Position numbers and translations under genes: made by a program
Shown: one piece after another, positions 56,063 through 64,000 of the stretch
How positions within the stretch are numbered: the stretch's first letter is position 1
How the letters are laid out: every line of letters starts with the position of its first letter
The notes under the pieces: generated by a model
The model's input: the letters and a program-made list of their open reading frames with translations, nothing else
Database searches by the model: none
Told to the model about the DNA's origin: nothing
Source: Streptomyces sp. CB02923
GTDB lineage: Bacteria; Actinomycetota; Actinomycetes; Streptomycetales; Streptomycetaceae
NCBI RefSeq assembly: GCF_001905005.1
Contig: NZ_LWKZ01000023.1
Coordinates: forward strand, 868,001 to 932,000
DNA length: 64,000 bases
Direction: 5' to 3'

Positions 56063-57988
56063 TCAGCATTCCGGCCCCGGGGCCGAGGGGCCGTGCCTTC
56101 GCCTGGGGCCGAGCAGTTGGGTGCTTGCCAATTCGGCGTACAGGGAGTCACGTGCCAGCAGTTCGGTGTGGGTTCCCAGCGCCCGTACTCGCCCGGCTTC
56201 CATGACCAGGATGCGGTCGGCGGTGGTCACGGTGGACAGACGGTGCGCGACGACCAGGACGGTGGTGCGGCGCGCGATGTCCGTGACAGTGTCGCGCAGG
56301 GCCGCCTCGTTGGACGCGTCGAGTTGAGAGGTGGCCTCGTCCAGCAGGAGCAGCCGGGGCCGGCGGAGCAGGGCCCGGGCGATCGCCACCCGTTGCCGCT
56401 CACCGCCGGAGAGCCGGCTGCCGCGGTGGCCGACTTGGGTGTCCAGACCGTGCGGCAGGCGGTCCGTCGCGGTGTCGAGCCGGGCCAGGCGCAGCACCCG
56501 GGCGACCTGTTCGTCGGTGACGTCGGCTGTGCCCAGCGTCAGGTTGTCGCGCAGGGTGCCGGCGAGTACGGGCGTGTCCTGTTCGACGTAGCCGATTGCG
56601 GCGCGGAGTTCACCGAGGGGCCACTGGCGCACGTCCCTGCCGTCCAGCAGTACGCGTCCGGCGTCCGGCTCGTAGAAACGCTCGATGAGGGCGAGAACGG
56701 TGGTCTTGCCCGCACCGGACGGCCCGACGAGCGCAGTCATGCCTCCGGCGGGAAGTGCGAAGGAGACGTGCTGGTGGGCCGGCGGGAGACCTGGGCGGTA
56801 CGTGAAGCGCACGTGCTCGAAGGCCACGGCGGCGGGGTGTGCGCGCCGTGCATGCGGGGCCGGGGACCGCCGCGGAGCCGCGGCCGCCTCGTCGCCGCGT
56901 CGTTCCGCACCCTCCGGTGGCGCGGACCCTGCTTCCGCAGGCCCTGCTTCCTCGGCTTCCAGCGTCTCGGCTTCCCGGATGCGCACCGCGGCGGCCGCCC
57001 CGATCTGCAGCTGGCCCACCCCTTCGACCAGTTGGCCGATCCGGGGGGTGAGGGCGAAGAGGTAAAGGAGGAAGGCGACGAGCGTGGAGACGCCGATGGC
57101 GCCGGAGGCGACGCGTGCGCCGCCCACTCCGAGGACGACCAGGAAACAGACCTGGAGGACGACGGCCGACAGGGTGGCGGAGACCGCCTCCCACGCGGCG
57201 GCGCGCACGCCCGTGCGGCGGGCGTACTCGGCCGCATGGTGCAGTGCGGCGGTCTCCCGATGCTCGGCGCCCGCCGCTTTGACGGTGCGCAGGGCACCCA
57301 GGGTCCGTTCGAGCCCGGCCCCCAGCCGGCCGACGGCTTCCTGCGTGTGCCGGGTGGCCCGGCCGATGTGCGGGGACACCACGAGGACGACGAGGCCGAC
57401 GAACGCGATCACGATGAGGGTGACGCCGAGCAGGACGGCGTCCAGCACTCCCATCATCACGACGGTCGCTGTGGTGATCAGAGTGCCGGTGACCGCGGCC
57501 GACACGGCCTGGGGGGCGGCGCGCCGCAGCAACGCGGTGTCGGAGGTGACACGGGCGATCAGGTCTCCCGGCTCGGTGTTCTCGAGTACCGGCACGCGCA
57601 GGCGCGGAAGAAGGTGGGCCAGTCGGCGGCGGGCGGTGCAGACGATGGACTCGGCGGAGCAGTCGAGCACGTAGTGGCCGAGGCCCGCGAGAAGTCCGCC
57701 GGCCATCACCAGCGTGCTGAGGATCACCACGGGGCTGGTGGCCGGCCGCCCTTGGCCGATGGTGTCCATCACCTGTTTGGCCGCCATCGGCTGGGCCAGC
57801 CCCAGGAGGCTGCCCAGCAGGCCGAGCGCGACACCGGCGAGCATGCGCCCGCGTTGCGGTCGGAGGTGGCCGGCGAGAGCCCGGAGGCCGGACCACGCGG
57901 GGCCGGGGCCGGGGAGGCCGCCCGGTCGTTCCGGTGGGTGCGCCTGTCCGCCGGTGCGGCGCGTCTCGACGGGGGGTGCTGAGGTCAC
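56063..57988 (-). CDS. Lasso peptide ABC exporter (D protein)
   Basis: 641 residues: a transmembrane domain of about six helices (20-300), then an ATPase domain with Walker A GPSGAGKTT, signature LSGGERQR, Walker B LLLLDEATSQLD and the H-loop VAHRLST. A Glu/Ala-rich linker separates them. Half-transporter that would dimerise and export the mature lasso peptide, giving self-immunity. GTG at 57988 has GGAGTGAGG upstream and starts 4 bp after the B2 stop, so the operon is tight. Confidence 0.9.
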   Translation of the reverse strand: MTSAPPVETRRTGGQAHPPERPGGLPGPGPAWSGLRALAGHLRPQRGRMLAGVALGLLGSLLGLAQPMAAKQVMDTIGQGRPATSPVVILSTLVMAGGLLAGLGHYVLDCSAESIVCTARRRLAHLLPRLRVPVLENTEPGDLIARVTSDTALLRRAAPQAVSAAVTGTLITTATVVMMGVLDAVLLGVTLIVIAFVGLVVLVVSPHIGRATRHTQEAVGRLGAGLERTLGALRTVKAAGAEHRETAALHHAAEYARRTGVRAAAWEAVSATLSAVVLQVCFLVVLGVGGARVASGAIGVSTLVAFLLYLFALTPRIGQLVEGVGQLQIGAAAAVRIREAETLEAEEAGPAEAGSAPPEGAERRGDEAAAAPRRSPAPHARRAHPAAVAFEHVRFTYRPGLPPAHQHVSFALPAGGMTALVGPSGAGKTTVLALIERFYEPDAGRVLLDGRDVRQWPLGELRAAIGYVEQDTPVLAGTLRDNLTLGTADVTDEQVARVLRLARLDTATDRLPHGLDTQVGHRGSRLSGGERQRVAIARALLRRPRLLLLDEATSQLDASNEAALRDTVTDIARRTTVLVVAHRLSTVTTADRILVMEAGRVRALGTHTELLARDSLYAELASTQLLGPRRRHGPSAPGPEC

Positions 57989-57992
57989 GGCC

Positions 57993-58409
57993 TCACTCCA
58001 CGGCGAAGAAGCGCTGGAAGTAGGAAGCCGGTACGTTCTCACCGACGAGTTCGCCCTCGGCCTCCACCCAGGCGTGCGCGGCGAACGGAGGACGCGCGCG
58101 GACTCCCACGCACCAGACGGGCCACTGCCCGTGCAAGCGGCACAGCAGCACCGTGGCCAGGGACCGGGGCAGACATCCTTTGCCGCCTCCGGCGGCCAGG
58201 CTCACGGCGAGCACCGTTTGCCGGGCACGTGCCGCCTCGGCGAGCGTGGCGGGCCGCGCCCCGCGCCGCAGCCGGCTCAGGACGGCGCGGATGCGGCCGG
58301 GTGGCAGGGTGGCCAGTACGTGGGCGCAGCCCACCGCCACTCGGGCCGTGAAGCGGCGGGTCAGGGGAATGGAGCGCGGGCGGTAGGGGACCGCTTCCGG
58401 TGCCGACAT
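57993..58409 (-). CDS. Lasso leader peptidase (B2 protein)
   Basis: 138 residues of the transglutaminase-like B2 family. Catalytic Cys79 lies in GKGCLPRSLA and His112 in AAHAWVEAEG. B2 cuts the leader off the precursor, with the PqqD-like B1 protein delivering it. ATG at 58409 follows AGAGG. Length and motifs are normal for actinobacterial split B proteins. Confidence 0.92.
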   Translation of the reverse strand: MSAPEAVPYRPRSIPLTRRFTARVAVGCAHVLATLPPGRIRAVLSRLRRGARPATLAEAARARQTVLAVSLAAGGGKGCLPRSLATVLLCRLHGQWPVWCVGVRARPPFAAHAWVEAEGELVGENVPASYFQRFFAVE

Positions 58410-58452
58410 TGCGTACCTCTTCCCTGGGCCGGGTGCGCGCCCGGTGCGGCGC

Positions 58453-58719
58453 TTACGGTGTGATGAGGCCCGCGGAGCGCAGGTCGTCGATGATGCGAGT
58501 GACGTCCTGGGTGGCCAGATCGGTGTCGACGTCCTCGTAACGCCCGGTCAGCGCCTGCACCGCCTGGCCGGCGCCGTGGCCGTCCAGCAGCGTCTGGAGG
58601 ACGACGGCCGCTGTGGGGTTGAGGGTCCAGTACTCGGCGCTCTTCTGGTCGAGCAGCGCCATGCCGTATTCGGTCTCGGTCAGCAGAACACCGGGCTTCA
58701 GCGCGTACATCGCCTTCAC
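58453..58719 (-). CDS. Lasso RiPP recognition element (B1, PqqD-like)
   Basis: 88 residues with the PqqD-type order: LKPGVLLTETEYGMALLDQKSAEYWTLNPTAAVVL in pieces (GVLLTE, LLDQKSAEYW, LNPTAAVVLQTLLDG) and C-terminal DVTRIIDDLRSAGLI. It binds the leader peptide of the precursor. It starts 12 bp after the cyclase gene's stop and ends 43 bp before B2. Confidence 0.92.
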   Translation of the reverse strand: MKAMYALKPGVLLTETEYGMALLDQKSAEYWTLNPTAAVVLQTLLDGHGAGQAVQALTGRYEDVDTDLATQDVTRIIDDLRSAGLITP

Positions 58720-58731
58720 CTTTCCGTTCGG

Positions 58732-60591
58732 TCAGCGGCCGGGCGGTGCCGGTACCATCTCGCGGGAACGCAGCCACACTTCGCAGGCCACGGTTGGGTG
58801 CAGCAGATAGCTCTCCGTCTCCGCGGACAGCGAGCGGCGGCACCATTCCCGCAGGACGCCCACGTCGACCAGGCCGAGCCGCCCCAGCCGGGATTCCTCG
58901 CAGAGCGCCAGCAGCCGGGCACGGTGGCGCCGCAGCCCGGTCTCTTCCTCGAACGTGGCGTTGGCCTTGGTGTCGCGTGTGCGGACAGCTTCGGGCACGA
59001 TGCCGCGCGTGGCCTCGACGATCAGGGGTTTGTAGCGCCACGGGGTGATCCGGTCCGGTGTCCGGACCGCGAGGCACGCTTCGATGACGCGGTCGTCGTA
59101 GTACGGGGCGGCCACGGTGACCCCCAGAGGCGCGGCCATCTGTCCGATGTGCCGGGTCCACTGGGAAATCCCGTCCATGGCGGCCAGCTCCCGGTGTTCG
59201 CCGTGTCCCCTGCCCCGTGGCTCGGCGTCCGGCAGGCAGGCAGTCAGCAGCTCGCGCGCCGCCACGACGGCCTCGGGCGTGGCCCAGGGCGGCATACGGG
59301 GAGGTACGGACCAGTCGAGCAGCGGCTCGTCCGCGGCGGCGGCCGGCTCGGTCAGGTCCCGGGCGACCCGGGCGAGCCAGGACCGGTAGGAGCGGCGGTC
59401 CGCGAGTTGGCGCAGCACCTCCCGCCGGGGCCACTGGTACTTGGCGGCGTACCCGCGCACGTCCCGCAGGGCGACGAAGGGGTGGGCGGTGATCAGGTCG
59501 TGCAGCCGGGCGGGCGTACCGGCCAGGAGTTCGTCGCCTCCCAGCCCGGTCAGGTGCAGGCCAGAGCCCCGTGCGCTGGCCAGGGCCACGAGGTGCATGC
59601 GGCGGTTACGGTCGACCGTGAGCATGCTGGGCGTATCCAGGATGTCCCGGAGCGTGTCGATACCGTCGAAGGTCAGGGCCGTGTCCTGGGCGGGTATGAC
59701 GTGATGCTCGACGGACCCCAGGGCCTGGACGGTCCGCCGCGCCCAGTGCACGTCGTCACCGAGTTCGTCGTGGAGGGCCGCGGTGTAAGCGACGACCTGC
59801 GCGTCCCCGCCTGCCGCCGCGCAGCACACGGCGGTCGAATCCAACCCGCCCAGGTCCGCCGTCACCAGGTCGCGTCCCCGCACGCGCACCTCGACGGCGG
59901 CGGTCAGCACCTCGCGCAGGCGCATGGCTCCCTCCGCCAGGGAGACTTCGGGGACGGGCGGTGACCACCACCGGGTCGACCGGGCCCGACCGTCGATGTC
60001 GAGAGTCAGGTGGTGACCACCGGGCTGGACGTGGACCCCCCGCCACTGCGGTGATCCGGACAAGGGGTGGGGCACGCCCAGGGTGAGCAGCTCCAGGGCG
60101 AGCCGGCGTTCGTCCAGCGCCGCACCGACCAACTCGGCCAGCACGTCGGCCCGGTCGGAGGCGATGCTCACCCGGCCGGACGCCGGGGAGGGGGCATCGG
60201 CGTGGAACACCCGCCGCAGGTCGACGACGCCGCCCTGCACCCGGACCCGGCCGCCCGAGCTGGCCATGAGGTGGAAGCTGCCGGCCCAGGTGGTGCTGTG
60301 CCGGTCCAGCGCCGTCAACGAGGCCGTGGTGGCCACCGCGGCGGCGGCGCGCCGCGCTTCCCGGAGGGTGACGGAGTGTTCCCCGATCGCGGCGACGCGG
60401 GTCTCGCCGTGCACTCCGACGACGGCCGTCTCCGCCGCCCACCGGCCCACCAGCCAGGGCCTGCCGGACGCATGACGCAGGCTGTGCGACGCGTAGGCAA
60501 GTGCCTTCGCGGCGACCGCCGTGGCCGCGTCGGTGTCGGGCAGGACGACGAACCAGCTGGGCAGGGCCGACAGGGACAGAGTCTCTTCCAC
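58732..60591 (-). CDS. Lasso cyclase (asparagine synthetase-like C protein)
   Basis: 619 residues. The N-terminal glutaminase-like part lacks the usual Cys2, as expected for lasso cyclases. The synthetase part has the pyrophosphate loop DLGGLDSTAV (near 245-255), LGGDELLAG and a C-terminal APYYDDRVIEACLAV. It adenylates the ring Asp side chain so the core N-terminus can close the macrolactam. GTG at 60591 has a weak AAGG site. It is the second gene of the operon, 150 bp after the precursor gene. Confidence 0.93.
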   Translation of the reverse strand: MEETLSLSALPSWFVVLPDTDAATAVAAKALAYASHSLRHASGRPWLVGRWAAETAVVGVHGETRVAAIGEHSVTLREARRAAAAVATTASLTALDRHSTTWAGSFHLMASSGGRVRVQGGVVDLRRVFHADAPSPASGRVSIASDRADVLAELVGAALDERRLALELLTLGVPHPLSGSPQWRGVHVQPGGHHLTLDIDGRARSTRWWSPPVPEVSLAEGAMRLREVLTAAVEVRVRGRDLVTADLGGLDSTAVCCAAAGGDAQVVAYTAALHDELGDDVHWARRTVQALGSVEHHVIPAQDTALTFDGIDTLRDILDTPSMLTVDRNRRMHLVALASARGSGLHLTGLGGDELLAGTPARLHDLITAHPFVALRDVRGYAAKYQWPRREVLRQLADRRSYRSWLARVARDLTEPAAAADEPLLDWSVPPRMPPWATPEAVVAARELLTACLPDAEPRGRGHGEHRELAAMDGISQWTRHIGQMAAPLGVTVAAPYYDDRVIEACLAVRTPDRITPWRYKPLIVEATRGIVPEAVRTRDTKANATFEEETGLRRHRARLLALCEESRLGRLGLVDVGVLREWCRRSLSAETESYLLHPTVACEVWLRSREMVPAPPGR

Positions 60592-60741
60592 AGCTACGGC
60601 CTTCGGTCGGTGGGGCTCCGGACGTCGGAAGGGGCGGGGCGCGCCGGCGGACGGGCTCGGCCGACCGCAGACCGGGCCGAGGCGGGGCCGGCCCGGACCG
60701 GGGCAAGGTGCGGGTGCGCTCAGCGTCCCGCACCGGTCGCG

Positions 60742-60849
60742 TCAGAGGAGCTGCTTGCCGCCGAGAACATCCTTGGGGCCGGTGTTCTTGACGCCCGTCA
60801 CCTTCCGGAAGCCGCCGGCCTTGGTCAGTGTGGGACGTTCGTACGTCAT
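60742..60849 (-). CDS. Lasso peptide precursor (35 residues)
   Basis: A short frame. The leader has the YxxPxLxxxGxF recognition pattern (YERPTLTKAGGF) and Thr at the second-last position (KVTG). The predicted core from residue 20 is VKNTGPKDVLGGKQLL: Val1 would be joined to Asp8, an 8-residue ring, leaving an 8-residue tail. The core resembles the lagmysin type as I recall it. AAGGAG lies 7 bp before the ATG. A complete B1-B2-C-D set follows, so the assignment is strong. The core boundary is inferred from the Thr(-2) rule. Confidence 0.92.
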   Translation of the reverse strand: MTYERPTLTKAGGFRKVTGVKNTGPKDVLGGKQLL

Positions 60850-61243
60850 GGTCGCACTCCTTTTCCCTTGGGGAATGACGGGAATCACGGGGCCTGGCCG
60901 ACGAAATGCAGAAGCATTTGCGCCTTCGCTCCCGCGAGCGGTTGTGGCCGCGAGGTAACCGTAAGAGCGACGCGAGCATCATCACAACGATTCGCTCACG
61001 GCGGTGTGTAGTGCGCTGGGGGCGGGTGTTCCGGTTGTCATGTCGCGATGTGATCCCATGCGCTCCCCGAGGGTGACGCGGACCGGTTTGAAGGCGCGCA
61101 TTCCTGGTCCCACGCTGCTCAAAATTCCTGCCACGAGTCAGAATCCCAGGCATCGTCACAACGACGGTCTCCCCGTCAGCCGTGTCCGGTAGCGTGTGCC
61201 TCGCATCGGCGACCGGGGCGGTGTGGCCTTCGTCGAAGGGCTG
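60850..61243. promoter_or_regulatory. Upstream region of the lasso operon
   Basis: No gene. On the minus strand TTGTGA (near 60986) and TACGGT (near 60962) are spaced about 18 bp, a possible promoter for the lasso operon; by eye only. Confidence 0.4.
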
Positions 61244-61903
61244 TCAGGAAGTGCCGCCGGTGCCTCGGCCGAGTTCGTTCAGGAATTGCCGCTGGTTGTC
61301 CAGGAATCCGGCCGCGAAGAGTGAGCGGGGCGAGAAGAGCCCGGTGAGCGTGATCCTGGCGTCGGACTGCTCGATGGACCGCTTGAGTAGTGAATGGGTC
61401 GCGTCCGGGTAGCGCTCGACTGTCAGCGCGCTGCCCCCGCCCAGAATCCTATGGTAGGTGCGCTCCGTGCCGGCGGTGTCCACGTGGACGTCGTGGCCCG
61501 CGAGGGTCAGCAGTACCGGTACGCCGCGCAGGACACGGAGGTCTCGTGTGGTGTCCGCGGTGTATTTCTTGGAGATGAAGCCCCAGCGCCCGGCGGTCAT
61601 GCCGTCCGTGTCGCCGTGCACGGCCGCGGCGTGCCCGTCGAAGGTCGCGTGGCGTGCCAGCAATCGACGGACGGCTTCGTTCCGGGCGATCCGGGCTTGG
61701 GTGCAGGCAGGCTATGCGCCTTCGGCGCGCAGCTCGGCGAGGAGGTCGTAGCGGCCCTGTCGGAGCCAGTTGACGGCGGGGAGACGGCGATGACGAAGCT
61801 CGCCGGTGTTCCGGTGCCGACCTTCGGCAGGACCCAGCCCGCCTGGCTGGCGCCCCAGCGCGGGCTCGCCACTCGCTATGACAAGACCCGTGAGTCCTAC
61901 CAC
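61244..61903 (-). pseudogene. Alpha/beta hydrolase remnant
   Basis: The nucleophile elbow GASQAGW, VGTGTPASFVIAVSP, then in another frame AVNWLRQGRYDLLAELRAEGA, then an in-frame TAG, then LLARHATFDGHAAAV and the acid/His region LLTLAGHDVHVDTA and PDATHSLL. One frameshift and one stop are needed to read through. The N-terminus is missing. Inactive copy of a serine hydrolase. Confidence 0.75.
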
Positions 61904-62296
61904 GCCGCCGTCACCATCGCCTCACTCCTGCTCTGGATCTGACCCTTTGAAGACGATCTCTAGCACCCCGGGCTGTCCGGGCCCTCACCCTCGACGCCGC
62001 CGAGCAGGCCCTCGGCGGTATCGGTCCGCCGTGTTCGGCTGCCGCATCGTTGCCCGGCCCGCTCGCTGGCTTCGATCGCCGTGGACGGCCTCAGAACTGC
62101 CGGCTCCCCCCGCCGGGCTGGTGATGCGGTCCAGTGGACGCGTCTCGCGTGGGGCAGAACGGCCGTTCCGCGTTCCCGCGTGGGGCCGTTCGGCCCCGTG
62201 CTCGCCGTGTCGTGGGCCGGGATGGTGGTGGGGCAGCGCAAGCTGGCGCCGCCGGCCGGTGGCGCCCCAGAAATGATCCAGGAGGCGGATCAGGAC
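61904..62296. other. 393-bp gap, possible gene debris
   Basis: No gene supported. It lies between the hydrolase remnant and the chimeric GAPDH fragment. Confidence 0.45.
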
Positions 62297-62929
62297 ATGG
62301 TCGTGCGGGTGGGGATCAACGGGTTCGGGCGGATCGGGCGGAACTGTCTGCGGTGTGTGCTGGAGCGGGTGGCGCGGCAGGCGACGGCGGTCGAGGTGGT
62401 GGCGGTCAACGATGTGGCGTCGGCCGGGACCTTGACGCATCTGCTGGAGTACGACTCGACGTACGGCAGGTTCGGCCTGGAGGTCGGGACGGAGGACGGT
62501 GCGCTGGTCGTCGCCGGGCGGCGCATAGCGGTGTGTTCGGAGCCCGACCCGGCCGCTCTGGACTGCTCGGTGTTGCCGGTGACCGACAGCGCGGGAATCG
62601 CAGCGGGGCTGGTGTCCGCCCGGCAGATCAACCGCGTGCCGCTCGAAGACCGGCCCCTCACCACACTGCGCGACATCATGCGCCCGTTGGCTGCAACCGT
62701 CACGGTCTCTTTCGACGAACCGGCCGACGACCTGTTGCCCCGGCTGCAGACAAGTCACGAATGACACGCCCTGGTCCTCGATCCGGCGAGCGGCAAGCTT
62801 ATCGGCATCGTCGTGCCCTCCGACATCCGCCGATCGGTCACCTGGCTGACGGCGGCCACCGGGGACGCGGCAGCCGTCCAGGACGGCGAAGGCCGCACGA
62901 CAGCAGGAAGGAAGAAGGACCGGCGATGA
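62297..62929 (+). pseudogene. GAPDH N-terminus fused to a CBS-domain C-terminus
   Basis: The first about 90 residues are glyceraldehyde-3-phosphate dehydrogenase (VRVGINGFGRIGRNCLR, THLLEYDSTYGRFG, but no catalytic domain). The frame then runs directly into the CBS pair of a site-2-protease-type protein (VLPVTDSAGIAAGLVSARQ, PLTTLRDIMRPL). A TGA at 62762-62764 interrupts it, and HALVLDPASGKLIGIVVPSDI follows in the same frame until 62929. This looks like a deletion that joined two genes. The ATG at 62297 follows GGAGG at a distance. Confidence 0.75.
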
Positions 62930-63387
62930 ACGGAACCGCACCGCGCCACGGCGAGAGGGGCTCTCACCAGCGACAGGGGGAAGCACCAGGTGCCGACCGC
63001 ATCGAGGTAAGGCACAACGGCGGAGAGACGTACGCAGCCGGGGTACTGGATCATAAAGTGATCGTGGACCAACCCGTCCCTGCGGGTGGGGACGCACCCG
63101 GTCCGACCCCGGTGGAGCTGTTCGTGACCGCGCTTGCCACATGTGTGGCCTACTACGCGGGCTCGTTCCTCAAGCGGCACGGACTCGCGCGTGAAGGGCT
63201 GCGGGTATTCGCCGAGTTCGACATGGCAAAGGGCCTCCGGCACGAGTACGGACCGTACAAGTTCGCGTCATTCCGCCCAACAAGCTCAGCTCAGCTCAGC
63301 ACAGTGAGAGGCGCTACGGGCCATGACGAACCGCTGCACTGTGGGCAACTCCCTGCGCTTGCCGCCGGAGGTCAGCGTCGCCGTTGA
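62926..63387 (+). pseudogene. Truncated OsmC-family protein
   Basis: 153 codons. The N-terminal about 95 residues are OsmC-like (ADRIEVRHNGGETYAAG, PTPVELFVTALATCVAYYAGSFL with the reactive-Cys region). After GLRVFAEFDMAKG the family sequence ends and unrelated residues continue to the stop; the second conserved Cys region is missing. Its ATG overlaps the end of the CBS reading frame (ATGA). GGAAGAAGG precedes the start. Probably non-functional. Confidence 0.7.
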
Positions 63388-63504
63388 CGGAAGTGGCGTG
63401 TCATCGGTGCCTACGGCATAGAAGGCGGCCCGCGACATGACCCGCATTGAGTTGCCGCCAACTTGAATTCGCAGGTCAAGGGGCTGGTGTGATCGGTTCC
63501 CAGG

Positions 63505-63531
63505 ACTCTCACCCGGTTCACGGGTGAGAGT
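63505..63531. terminator. Perfect 11-bp hairpin
   Basis: ACTCTCACCCG pairs with CGGGTGAGAGT around a 5-base loop. It lies between the convergent OsmC fragment and the MarR gene, so it could end transcription from both sides. Confidence 0.85.
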
Positions 63532-63607
63532 TGGATCGGTAGATCGTCCGTCAGCGTGTTCGACGCCCGGGCTCCTGGCCATGACTCGGTCTCGGGGTGC
63601 TGCTCGT

Positions 63608-64000
63608 TCAGTCGCGGCTTGTGGTCTGTTTCCTGGACCAGGCGGTGGCGTCGGCTCCGTACCGCGTCAGGAGCCGTGCGAACTGGGTCCGCTCCTCCGG
63701 TGACCAGGCGACGGTGATCTCCAGGAACGCTTCTCGCTGTTCGGCGGCGAAGCGGTTGCGTTCGGCCTCGCCGTGATCGGTGAGTTCGAGCACGGTGCGG
63801 CGTCCGTCGGACTGGGATGCCGCCCGCCGCAGCAGTCCGTCCGCTATGCAGGCGGCGACGGTCCGGCTGGCCACCGGCTGCGCGACGCCCATCTCGGCGG
63901 CGAGCCCGCCGACGGTCGTCTCGCCCGGCGCGTCGGCGATGACGTTGAGCACGAGGTTGCGGGAGAGGTCCTTGCTCGATGCCGGTGCGCGTCGCCGCAG
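63608..64000 (-). CDS. MarR-family regulator, 5' end outside the window
   Basis: The frame is open to the right edge, so the N-terminus is missing. The visible part has the winged helix (TTVGGLAAEMGVAQPVASRTVAACIADGLLRR), the wing (SQSDGRRTVLELTDHG) and the C-terminal dimer helices (EERTQFARLLTRYG). A GTG at 63952 is inside the domain and is unlikely to be the true start. Target genes are not visible. Confidence 0.85.
   Translation of the reverse strand: MRRRAPASSKDLSRNLVLNVIADAPGETTVGGLAAEMGVAQPVASRTVAACIADGLLRRAASQSDGRRTVLELTDHGEAERNRFAAEQREAFLEITVAWSPEERTQFARLLTRYGADATAWSRKQTTSRD

Noticed and set aside
63286..63582. Transposase fragment downstream of the OsmC remnant
   Set aside because: A 98-codon frame and short AGCTC repeats are present, but no transposase motif or terminal inverted repeats were seen.

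Overview
The window is GC-rich, with G or C in most third codon positions, many GTG starts, coupled operons and families typical of Streptomyces (SARP regulator, lasso peptide locus, type I polyketide synthase, DUF5954, DUF6325, SHOCT). I read it as a Streptomyces-type chromosomal accessory region; the species cannot be given. No tRNA, rRNA, CRISPR array or intact transposase was seen.

Left part (1-14.8 kb): after a truncated secreted protein come a drug-type exporter and a SARP activator, then two divergent operons. The leftward one encodes a Fe-S/molybdopterin hydroxylase, a MilA-type CMP 5-hydroxymethylase, a MilB-type CMP N-glycosidase and a ThiD-like kinase. The rightward one encodes an MFS exporter, the FAD subunit of the hydroxylase, a TenA-like protein and a zinc alcohol dehydrogenase. 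A HAD phosphatase and a YciI-like protein close the group. Together they look like a pathway turning CMP into a modified, HMP-like pyrimidine, possibly a thiamine antivitamin related to bacimethrin. This is the strongest candidate for a new biosynthetic system.

Polyketide part (15.4-25 kb): a small DUF5988-like gene and a single-module, fully reducing PKS (KS-AT-DH-ER-KR-ACP, no thioesterase) face a thioester reductase and a disrupted acyl-CoA dehydrogenase.

Middle (25-44 kb): an HTH/membrane/PQQ-propeller protein, a secreted protein with a pore-former-like strand pattern and a lectin-like tail, an SDR-TetR pair, DUF5954, a stand-alone DUF3662 protein, a methyltransferase, SDR, NTF2-like and LysR genes, a decayed gene, and a large RHS toxin split by a one-base shift and ending in a deaminase-like domain.

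Right part (44-64 kb): a stress/dormancy-like group (SHOCT, DUF6325, SixA, PPK2, cation ATPase, membrane protein). Next is a tightly coupled operon of a short peptide, a 119-residue protein, a P-loop protein and a partner. The 119-residue protein and the P-loop protein share an ungapped 22-residue motif, which suggests a homotypic signalling or conflict system. A complete class II lasso peptide locus follows, whose 35-residue precursor (predicted core VKNTGPKDVLGGKQLL) is small enough to be missed. The window ends in gene wreckage (hydrolase pseudogene, GAPDH-CBS chimera, truncated OsmC) and a partial MarR gene.
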